The notes under the pieces were generated by a model. That model saw only the letters and a list, made by a program, of their open reading frames with translations. It had not been told where the DNA came from and did no database searches. A program made the position numbers and the translations under genes. Shown here piece by piece: positions 1-7,110 of a DNA stretch of 41,372 nucleotides (its first letter is position 1; each line of letters starts with the position of its first letter). This DNA comes from an uncultured Clostridia bacterium (lineage in GTDB: Bacteria; Bacillota; Clostridia; Christensenellales; Pumilibacteraceae): positions 1-41,372 of the forward strand of contig CAMUKG010000014.1 in NCBI GenBank assembly GCA_947089425.1. The letters are read 5' to 3'.

Positions 1-20
1 CTCAAACAGACAGCTTATTA

Positions 21-49
21 AGAATATCATATCTATATGTTTTTGTCAA
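21..49 (-). promoter_or_regulatory. Divergent sigma-A promoter facing left
   Basis: On the minus strand a perfect -35 TTGACA (44-49) is followed after exactly 17 bases by a -10 TATTCT (21-26). A TG lies one base upstream of the -10, giving an extended -10. The predicted start is near position 14, so the transcript leaves the window to the left and its gene cannot be seen. The pattern is seen in the sequence; activity is inferred. Confidence 0.6.
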
Positions 50-206
50 GAGTTTGAAGAAATAAAAATATAAAAAATCAAGAAAAATTTATGAAATTTT
101 ACGGTAATTACAAAATAAATCGGCTTTCTCGGTTAAAACACGCATGTATGCCGTAAAAATGTAAGCAGAGCAAAAATTAAAAAGTGCAAACCGAAACGAA
201 AAATAA
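50..206. other. AT-rich intergenic stretch
   Basis: This noncoding stretch lies between the leftward promoter at 21-49 and the rightward promoter at 207-235. It is A/T-rich and I see no convincing hairpin terminator, RNA gene or coding frame in it. A GTG at 184 could in principle start the S4 protein earlier, but it would place the strong promoter inside the coding region. Confidence 0.5.
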
Positions 207-235
207 TTGCGTTCGGCAAAACAATGTGCTATACT
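207..235 (+). promoter_or_regulatory. Sigma-A promoter of the rqcP-ispDF-ktrBA operon
   Basis: A -35 TTGCGT (207-212) is followed by a 17-base spacer and a -10 TATACT (230-235). The expected transcription start is about 242-243, only one or two bases before the ATG at 244. No Shine-Dalgarno sequence lies between the -10 box and that ATG, so the first gene is probably read from a leaderless or nearly leaderless mRNA. Confidence 0.65.
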
Positions 236-243
236 ATATCGGT

Positions 244-483
244 ATGAGAATTGATAAGTTCTTAAAAGTTTCGAGAATTTTAAAGCGACGCGGAGTTGCG
301 AATTCCGCTTGCGACAGCGGAAAAGTGTTTGTGGGCGACAAGCAAGTTAAACCCGCCTACCGTCTTAAAGTGGGCGACGTTGTGCGCGTGCAATTTTCGG
401 GCAACGAACTTAGGTTCGTTGTGAAAGAACTTAACGAAAAAGCGAGCAAGGAGGAAGCTTCGCGGCTGTATGAAATCATCTGA
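244..483 (+). CDS. rqcP: RqcP-like S4 domain RNA-binding protein
   Basis: This 79-residue protein is almost entirely an S4 RNA-binding domain. It starts MRIDKFLKVSRILKRR, continues with a conserved stretch on the pattern SGKVFVGDKQVKP, and ends in a short charged tail. Length and sequence match the RqcP (YabO) family, which in Bacillota binds the 50S subunit-peptidyl-tRNA complex and works with RqcH to add alanine tails to stalled nascent chains; the related Hsp15 family is longer. I chose the ATG at 244 because it begins the S4 fold and lies just after the -10 box at 230-235; the upstream GTG at 184 would add 20 unrelated residues. It is the first gene of a plus-strand operon and overlaps ispDF by 14 bases. 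The family is clear; assigning RqcP rather than another small S4 protein is inference. Confidence 0.85.
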   Translation: MRIDKFLKVSRILKRRGVANSACDSGKVFVGDKQVKPAYRLKVGDVVRVQFSGNELRFVVKELNEKASKEEASRLYEII

Positions 484-1624
484 CGGCGGCAAAACGTGCG
501 CTATGCTCCTTTGCGCGGGAACAGGCTCGCGCACTAAACTCGCATACAATAAAATTTTACACTATATAGGCAAAAAAACTGTTCTCGAACTAACCCTCGA
601 CGCGTTTGAAAAAAGCGACGCAAGCGACTTACTGCTCGTTATAAATCCATCCGACGAAGTAGCGATTAGAGAGCTTGCCGCGCCATATAAAAACGTGCGT
701 TTTACGCACGGAGGTAATACGCGCACCGAATCGGTGCGACGCGGGCTCGAAGCGATTGGCGAGAGCGAATTTGTGGCTATTCACGACGGAGCGCGCCCTT
801 TTGTTTCCCCCGCCCTTATAAACGCCACAATAGAGTCGGCTAAAAAGTACGGAAGCGGAATCGCCGCCGTGCGCTCGACCGACACCGTCAAAGAAGCGGA
901 AAACGGAACGTTTATAAAAAGTCTTTCGCGCGAAAAACTGTGGAACGTGCAAACTCCGCAAACGTTCTCGCTCGCGCAAATAAAAAAAGCGTATAACGAT
1001 ATAAACGGCGATTACACCGACGACAGCGAAGTTTATTCTCTCGCGGGGTTCTCGCCCAAAATAGTCGAGGGCGAATACGGCAACGTTAAAATAACGACCG
1101 AAAGCGACCTATACGGGTTTATGCCCTCAACTGCGCGCATAGGCACTGGGTTCGACGTTCACGAACTCGTTACGGGGCGTCCGCTCGTGCTCGGCGGAAT
1201 CACAGTTCCGCACAACAAAGGACTTTCGGGACACAGCGACGCCGACGCGCTCGCTCACGCCATAATGGACGCGCTTTTATCGGCGGCAGGACTTCAAGAC
1301 ATAGGCGTATTGTTCCCCGATACCGACAAAAGCACCGAAGGGATTTCGAGTATGCTTCTTTTGGAACGCGTCAACGAAAAAATACGAGCGGCGGGTTACG
1401 AAGTCGGCAACATTTCCTCCGTAATCATGGCGCAAAAGCCAAAGCTTGCCACGCACATTCAATCTATGAGGCAAAACCTTGCGAACGAGCTGAAAATCGA
1501 GCTAAGCAAAATAAATATTTCGGCGACCACTACCGAGCATCTCGGCATAATAGGCGAAGAAAAAGGGATTGCGGCAAGTGCCGTATGCATTTTAACACGC
1601 TCCAAACATGAAAGCGGAAAATAA
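470..1624 (+). CDS. ispDF: Bifunctional IspD/IspF isoprenoid enzyme
   Basis: This 384-residue fusion covers two steps of the MEP pathway: MEP cytidylyltransferase (IspD, about 10-220) and 2-C-methyl-D-erythritol 2,4-cyclodiphosphate synthase (IspF, about 223-380). In the IspD half I see the nucleotide-binding loop CAGTGSR with R21 and K28, the HDGARP motif with D106, WNVQTPQTF, and K207 in GNVKIT. In the IspF half the metal ligands fit D229 and H231 (FDVHE) and H263 (HSDADALAH); the family motif TTTEHLGIIGEEKGI is also present. Both halves look catalytically intact. An AGGAGG at 449-454 lies inside rqcP, about 15 bases from the ATG, which is rather far and suggests translational coupling. The fusion is known in several bacterial groups. 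IspE is not nearby. Confidence 0.96.
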   Translation: MKSSDGGKTCAMLLCAGTGSRTKLAYNKILHYIGKKTVLELTLDAFEKSDASDLLLVINPSDEVAIRELAAPYKNVRFTHGGNTRTESVRRGLEAIGESEFVAIHDGARPFVSPALINATIESAKKYGSGIAAVRSTDTVKEAENGTFIKSLSREKLWNVQTPQTFSLAQIKKAYNDINGDYTDDSEVYSLAGFSPKIVEGEYGNVKITTESDLYGFMPSTARIGTGFDVHELVTGRPLVLGGITVPHNKGLSGHSDADALAHAIMDALLSAAGLQDIGVLFPDTDKSTEGISSMLLLERVNEKIRAAGYEVGNISSVIMAQKPKLATHIQSMRQNLANELKIELSKINISATTTEHLGIIGEEKGIAASAVCILTRSKHESGK

Positions 1625-1626
1625 AC

Positions 1627-3018
1627 ATGACGATAAGAGAACAACAGCACAAGCTACTTTATAGAAAGAGATTTAGACTCTCTCCCGCGCACATAATTGT
1701 GTCGGGCTTTTTGGTTATTATCTTATTGGGCGCTTTTTTGCTGTGTCTTCCTATAAGCGCACGCAGCCGCGAATGGACAAACTTTTTAAACGCGCTTTTC
1801 ACTTCTACGAGCGCGGTATGCGTAACGGGGCTGTCCGTAATAACCATATCTTCTTCGCTGAGTATTTTCGGACAAATCGTTTTACTTTTGCTTATTCAAA
1901 TCGGCGGACTGGGATTTATGAGCCTTACCACAATGTTTATGCTCATACTTCGAAAAAAAATAACGCTTAAAAACAGACTCGTAATAAAAGAAGCTCTCAA
2001 TCAAAACGAAAATCGAGGACTTGTACGACTTACCCGCAATATTCTTTTCGTTACGCTCGCAATAGAAGGCTTTGGTTTTTTGCTCTTACTATACCCTCTT
2101 GTTTCGGCAAACGGCGCAATAGGAGTTTGGCAAGCCGCATTCACGGCAATATCGGCATTTTGCAATGCGGGATTCGACATAATAGGTGAAAGCAGTCTTA
2201 CCGGGTTTGCGGGAAATATTGCAGTAAATCTTTCGGTTATGTTTCTTATAGTTTTAGGCGGAATAGGTTTTACCGTTATAATGGACATAGGAAAACACAA
2301 GGGCAACTTTAAACGACTTGCCGTTCATTCGAAAATCGTGCTCGTTGCCACGTTTATATTGATTTTGTTGGGCGGTATATTCTATTTCGGAGTTGAGTAT
2401 TCAAACGTCGGCACCCTGGGAAATATGAGTTTCGGAAAAAAAGTTTTAGCGGCGTTTTTTCAGTCCGTTACCACAAGAACGGCTGGGTTTGCCACCATAA
2501 ATCAAAACGCAATGACGCCGGCGGGAAAATTCGGCACAATGCTTCTCATGTTTATAGGAGCCTCTCCCGGTTCCACGGGCGGAGGAATCAAAACTACTTC
2601 TACGGTAATACTTCTTTTGGTAACACTGTCGGGAATACGCAAAAACGGCGACATTACCGTAAACAAGCGTAAAATAGGAACATATAGCGCTCGCAAAGCT
2701 GTAAGCATACTTGTTGCGGGGACGTTGGTGGTTATTATCTCCACATTCATATTATTGATTACAGAACGAGGCAAAGCCGCCGACGCCGCCGAACTATTGA
2801 CGTTCGAAAATACCCTTTTCGAATGTTTCTCTGCTTTCGGCACTGTGGGACTGAGTTGCGGTCTAACTCCTTTACTGTCGGCAGGCGGCAAAATAGTTTT
2901 AATGCTCGTTATGTTTTTCGGAAGAGTAGGAATTATAACGATAGGACTGATGTTTATGCAAGGCAATAGCGCCGACAACAAAATTAAATATCCTGATGCA
3001 AACATAATGATAGGATAA
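1627..3018 (+). CDS. ktrB: KtrB-type potassium transporter membrane subunit
   Basis: This 463-residue integral membrane protein belongs to the TrkH/KtrB/HKT superfamily, the ion-conducting subunit of a sodium-dependent potassium uptake system. It shows the four-fold membrane-pore-membrane design. The four selectivity-filter glycines can be placed at G68 (SAVCVTGLS), G182 (FCNAGFD), G287 (TRTAGFAT) and G408 (FGTVGLS). The conserved GASPGSTGGGIKTT stretch (311-324) is intact. Length is typical for KtrB and shorter than that of many TrkH proteins. It begins 2 bases after ispDF with only a weak GGA-type ribosome site inside the end of that gene, which implies coupled translation. The regulatory subunit follows directly downstream. 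Confidence 0.94.
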   Translation: MTIREQQHKLLYRKRFRLSPAHIIVSGFLVIILLGAFLLCLPISARSREWTNFLNALFTSTSAVCVTGLSVITISSSLSIFGQIVLLLLIQIGGLGFMSLTTMFMLILRKKITLKNRLVIKEALNQNENRGLVRLTRNILFVTLAIEGFGFLLLLYPLVSANGAIGVWQAAFTAISAFCNAGFDIIGESSLTGFAGNIAVNLSVMFLIVLGGIGFTVIMDIGKHKGNFKRLAVHSKIVLVATFILILLGGIFYFGVEYSNVGTLGNMSFGKKVLAAFFQSVTTRTAGFATINQNAMTPAGKFGTMLLMFIGASPGSTGGGIKTTSTVILLLVTLSGIRKNGDITVNKRKIGTYSARKAVSILVAGTLVVIISTFILLITERGKAADAAELLTFENTLFECFSAFGTVGLSCGLTPLLSAGGKIVLMLVMFFGRVGIITIGLMFMQGNSADNKIKYPDANIMIG

Positions 3019-3045
3019 AATTACCACGCTCAAAACGGAGGAACT

Positions 3046-3738
3046 ATGGCTAAAATCATAAAAAAACAGTACGCTGTTATAGGCTTGGGGCGTTTCGGTT
3101 GCGCTCTTACTCGCGGACTTTACGCCGAAGGCGCCGAAGTGCTCGTTGTTGATAGCGACCCCGACAAGGTGAACGAAATCGAACCTTATTGCGCGCAAGC
3201 GATTTGCGCCGACGCCACCGACGAAGCCGTGCTCGAAAAAATAGGCATACGCAATCTCGACGTTGCTATTGTGTGCATTGCAGGCGACATAGAGGCGAGC
3301 ATATTCGTAACGCTAACGTGCAAACAGCTCGGAGTGCCTCAGGTAATCGCAAAAGCGCAAAACGAACGGCACCGTCACGTTCTCAAAAAAATAGGCGCCG
3401 ACATCGTAATCGTTCCCGAAGAGGAAATGGGCGCAAAGCTTGCCGCCAACCTCGTGAAACCGAACATGATAGAAATTATGTCGCTTTCGGATAATTTCCG
3501 CATGGTTGAAATCCGAACGCCGCTCAAATGGCAACACAAAACGCTTTTGCAGCTAAACTTGCGCAACACCGAAAAAGTTACTATAATTCTCGTTAAACGC
3601 GGCGACGAAATAATAGTTACTCCGCAAGCCACTTGCGAGCTTTTGCCCGACGATATTTTGGTGATTGCGGGTACCTACACCGATACCAAACGGCTCAGCG
3701 CGAAAGCGACCGAAACGGTTCTCGATACTTTGGAATAA
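3046..3738 (+). CDS. ktrA: KtrA-type potassium channel regulatory subunit
   Basis: This 230-residue cytoplasmic protein has an N-terminal RCK (TrkA-N) Rossmann domain at about 8-125 and a TrkA-C domain at about 140-222. The nucleotide-binding signature GLGRFG sits at 13-18, with an acidic residue (D36) at the end of the second strand. In the family an octameric ring of KtrA binds ATP/ADP and gates KtrB, and the C-terminal domain of some homologues binds cyclic di-AMP. The ATG is preceded by a clear GGAGG site. It is the last gene of the operon, 27 bases after ktrB, and is followed by a strong hairpin terminator. Confidence 0.94.
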   Translation: MAKIIKKQYAVIGLGRFGCALTRGLYAEGAEVLVVDSDPDKVNEIEPYCAQAICADATDEAVLEKIGIRNLDVAIVCIAGDIEASIFVTLTCKQLGVPQVIAKAQNERHRHVLKKIGADIVIVPEEEMGAKLAANLVKPNMIEIMSLSDNFRMVEIRTPLKWQHKTLLQLNLRNTEKVTIILVKRGDEIIVTPQATCELLPDDILVIAGTYTDTKRLSAKATETVLDTLE

Positions 3739-3817
3739 CTTCCCCACCGAGCCGCAAAAGCCGTAAGGCGCCAAATTTTTATTTATAAAACAAAAAGCAA
3801 TTATTATGTTTTTGTAA

Positions 3818-3850
3818 AAAGAATTGCCGCTTTTTATGCGGCAATTCTTT
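3818..3850. terminator. Bidirectional intrinsic terminator
   Basis: A perfect 13-bp stem (3818-3830 with 3838-3850, GC-rich core TTGCCGC/GCGGCAA) encloses a 7-base loop and is followed by T-rich sequence on the plus strand and, by symmetry, on the minus strand. It lies between the ends of two convergent operons, about 80 bases after ktrA and about 20 bases beyond the last minus-strand gene, so it can stop transcription from both sides. Confidence 0.9.
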
Positions 3851-3872
3851 TTATTTTCTTTTATAATCGATT

Positions 3873-6800
3873 TTATTGCTCTAACGGCGCAATTGCTTCG
3901 TATCGCTCCGCATAATAGGAATACATATTGCCGAAATATTCGTTAAATTCCGCTATTTCCGTTTCCGAAAGCTTTTCGTATAATGCCTTAAACGTAGTAA
4001 CGGCGGCGGTGAGGTCTTTCGCGGTCGCGTCAGTCTTTTCGTTATACTCGTAGGCGGTGTCATAATATTCCCAATCGAATAATGCCACTGCGGCTACGGC
4101 AACGTTCTCGCTCAAATTTACGCCGAAATAGCCGCTCAACGCCCTATCGTATAAGAAGAACGGCGTAATACCCGAAACTCCCGTTTCGGTATAATCCAAA
4201 GCGTAGAACAGTATTTTCTCGTCGGCGGAAAGCATGTAAAACGAGTTAATCGCATTTATTACGTTTTGTTTGTTTTCCGCTCCGTAATATTTTTCGTCCT
4301 CAACTTCTTCCTCGTTACTCTTAGGATAAAATATATCATATGCTTGATTCACAAACATTTGCATAACGGGCGACGCGGTGCTCATAAACGCTTTAAAGCT
4401 TTCGGAAGCGGTTTGATACTGTTGCCACAAATCTTGCTCCGATTTAACGAGAGCGTTCACGTATGTTTCGCGCAAGGCATAAAGCGCGCTGTCAAACGAC
4501 ATTCCATCGCTGTAATCGAGGTAATAATATGCGTTGCGAATTGTTTCGTTGTCGCATGCAACGAGCTCGGCGGCAAGGCTTTGCGCATATTCGTAGCCCG
4601 CCACAAACGCTCCGTAGGCGTATATCTTTACTCCAAACAATCCGTATCCTTTATTAACGTTTTCCACAACCGATTTAAGACTGTCGAATTTAACTTTCCA
4701 TTCGTCCAAATCGACCGATTTCATAGAGCCGTCGGCGTTATACATGCCGTATATCGTGCTGTATTTAGAATAGAAATAGCCGAGCGAGGAGTCGAAAGCC
4801 GTTTTATCGTCATCTGAGAGCGCGGCATATTTCGTTTGCGCCGAACGCATGGCGACGAGAAACTGTTGCAGATAATCTATTTTAACGTTATCCTTAGTGC
4901 CGCCGTAATAGCGAAGCGCGTAATCTTCGAGCGCAATCATCAAATCGCGGAAAATAGCCTGACATTCGGCGGATAAAACGCCGTCGATTCCCGTGTAGTG
5001 CGAGAAAATTATATTCGCAAACTCGGAGTTAGAAAAGTTTTCGTCATAATCGAGCGCATGCTCAGGCACCGCCTTATAATGCGGAAGTTCGTTGTAGCAT
5101 GTGTTTACCGACGCAATAAACGCATATTGCACCGAAGGCGACGCTTGCACGAATTTAGACAAAAGTTCTTCCGTCGCATCGTTTTTCCCGACTCCCGAGT
5201 CGCGCGCGTCAACTGCGGCAATATAAGCGCGCCAAAGAGCGTCGAACTCGCCGTCGCCGAGCGAGCCGTGACAGTTGTCGTAATAGCCGAAATCTATCAC
5301 GCGCAACCATTCCAACAGCCCCTCGAAAGGCAAATACGTTCCGCGAAAAGAAAACACCATGTTTTCATACAGCCACTTAGTCTTTGCGGCGTCGGCAGTT
5401 GCTCCGTTTCCTTTTGCGGCAACGGACGCGGCAAACGCTTCGGCGTCGGCAAAGAGAAGCATAAACTCGGTGGAATCGAGTTTGGTATAGTCGTATAAAT
5501 CAGCCCATGCGTTAAGCGTGGACGCTATACGCACATACAGAGCTTCGAAGTCTCCGACAAGCCCTATATTGCAAACGGTTTTAAGCGCTTCCGCATCTTT
5601 CGCGTTATAACAATAATCGAAAAACAGGTCAAACATGTCGCCCGCGTTATGCCACGACGCAACAGCGTCGTACATGTCTTTACAACCGAAATCTTTGTAT
5701 TCGCTCTCTCTTATACATTTGAGCGTAGCCGAAACGGCGACTTCGTTATTGTCGGCAGTTACGTCTTTATAAACTTCGTACAGTTTAAGCATATACGTAA
5801 GCTTATCGGTTATGGCGCGCACGTTTTCCCCGCTCATAACGTTGCCTATATATTCTTCGGCGGTTTTGCCGTCGAGTATTATCGTGCCGCCGAATGTGTT
5901 TACGATATTGCGCAAACTGTCGGCAATGGCTGAAATAACGTTGCTCTCATTCATCAACATGTCGAGGTCTTCTTTCGCACCCGTCGGCGTGCTAGTAGGC
6001 TTAAACGTATAATTTCCGTTATCGTCGATTTCCACCGTGCCGGCGCAATCTCGCACAAGTTTTCCCCATGCGGTTTTTCCGTATACAGCCGCCGCGCGAA
6101 CGACGCTTGTCACCTCTTCTTGCGTTAAAAGTTCCTTGTCGCTATTGCTCAACCCGAAATAGCCGCCAATAGCCGCGACCGAACGCTTCCCCATTGCGTC
6201 GGGTAGCTCGGTAAGAGCAACGCCGTTTAATTCGCTCGCGCACGCCTTTACGTATGTAACGTAACTGTAAGTTACTTTCACAGTAAACGTTTGAGCTTGC
6301 CCGAGACAGCTCACCGAAATATCCTGTTTCAGCGGAATTCTAATATTATCCGCCGTTGCCGCCGACGGCTCGAAACCGCCCGTGATCATATCTGCGGCAA
6401 GCGGCACTCTTCTCACGATATTGCCGTTATTCGCCGTTACGGTAACATATCCGCCCGACAAATCGAGTTCGGTTTCATGGCTCTTATAAGAAAGTTTATT
6501 CGGCGCGTGCAATTTTACGCTTTCCGCCGAATACACGTTTACCGAAAGCGTAGTAGTATCGCCGTTATAGCTTACCGTCACGGAAGCGTTGCCTTCTTGC
6601 GCGAATACTGCGTCGTCCACCGTCACGGAAGCGTCGTTTAGCCGTACGGACGACGCGGCTATTCCGTCTTCGCGGTAAATGAGCAGTTTGCCTTGCGCGA
6701 CGTTAAACTTTTCGCCCACAACATACTCTTCGATATAGTCCACAGCCTCTATTTTCCCGTGCACGTTAACGGTAAACGTACACGACTGTCCGCCGTAGTT

Positions 6801-7079
6801 TACGGTAACGGTCTGTTTGCCGAGCAAGTTTTTGTCGTATCCCGAAATTTGCACGTCCGACGACGTAAGCGCAATTTCTTTTTCCTTGCCGTCGACTGTC
6901 GCCGAAATGGAACCTTTGGATAAATCGAGTTCTTGCCCTTGCACATATTCGGTGCGCGGCATGTTTTTCATAGCTACGGAATCTGCTTTCGCGCTACCGC
7001 ATGCCGCAAACGAGGCGGCGAACGCAATGAGCGCCGAAAGCGCCGCTACCGTTATTACAAATTTAATCGCTTTTTTCAC
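3873..7079 (-). CDS. Large Ig-like lipoprotein with unrecognised C-terminal region
   Basis: This predicted exported lipoprotein has 1068 residues. I start it at a GTG at 7079 because a GGAG site lies 9 bases upstream and a clear signal peptide follows: KK, a hydrophobic run, then SFAAC with the lipid-modified cysteine at about C27. Residues about 35-280 hold three tandem Ig-like units of the bacterial group-3 type, each opening with a pattern like GQELDLSKG and closing with a strand like SCTFTVNV. The rest, about 285-1068, is aromatic- and tyrosine-rich, looks largely helical, and matches no family I know. It has no transmembrane segment at the end and no sortase signal. It is the last gene of the MoxR/VWA operon, 31 bases after the LRR lipoprotein. 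Surface location is inferred from the signal peptide; the function is unknown. Confidence 0.85.
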   Translation of the reverse strand: MKKAIKFVITVAALSALIAFAASFAACGSAKADSVAMKNMPRTEYVQGQELDLSKGSISATVDGKEKEIALTSSDVQISGYDKNLLGKQTVTVNYGGQSCTFTVNVHGKIEAVDYIEEYVVGEKFNVAQGKLLIYREDGIAASSVRLNDASVTVDDAVFAQEGNASVTVSYNGDTTTLSVNVYSAESVKLHAPNKLSYKSHETELDLSGGYVTVTANNGNIVRRVPLAADMITGGFEPSAATADNIRIPLKQDISVSCLGQAQTFTVKVTYSYVTYVKACASELNGVALTELPDAMGKRSVAAIGGYFGLSNSDKELLTQEEVTSVVRAAAVYGKTAWGKLVRDCAGTVEIDDNGNYTFKPTSTPTGAKEDLDMLMNESNVISAIADSLRNIVNTFGGTIILDGKTAEEYIGNVMSGENVRAITDKLTYMLKLYEVYKDVTADNNEVAVSATLKCIRESEYKDFGCKDMYDAVASWHNAGDMFDLFFDYCYNAKDAEALKTVCNIGLVGDFEALYVRIASTLNAWADLYDYTKLDSTEFMLLFADAEAFAASVAAKGNGATADAAKTKWLYENMVFSFRGTYLPFEGLLEWLRVIDFGYYDNCHGSLGDGEFDALWRAYIAAVDARDSGVGKNDATEELLSKFVQASPSVQYAFIASVNTCYNELPHYKAVPEHALDYDENFSNSEFANIIFSHYTGIDGVLSAECQAIFRDLMIALEDYALRYYGGTKDNVKIDYLQQFLVAMRSAQTKYAALSDDDKTAFDSSLGYFYSKYSTIYGMYNADGSMKSVDLDEWKVKFDSLKSVVENVNKGYGLFGVKIYAYGAFVAGYEYAQSLAAELVACDNETIRNAYYYLDYSDGMSFDSALYALRETYVNALVKSEQDLWQQYQTASESFKAFMSTASPVMQMFVNQAYDIFYPKSNEEEVEDEKYYGAENKQNVINAINSFYMLSADEKILFYALDYTETGVSGITPFFLYDRALSGYFGVNLSENVAVAAVALFDWEYYDTAYEYNEKTDATAKDLTAAVTTFKALYEKLSETEIAEFNEYFGNMYSYYAERYEAIAPLEQ

Positions 7080-7110
7080 TTCTTTCTTCTCCGTTCTTTT
7101 TTGCTTTAAT

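Noticed and set aside
184..243. Earlier GTG start for the S4 protein
   Set aside because: It would add 20 residues outside the S4 fold and put the promoter inside the gene; no ribosome site precedes it.
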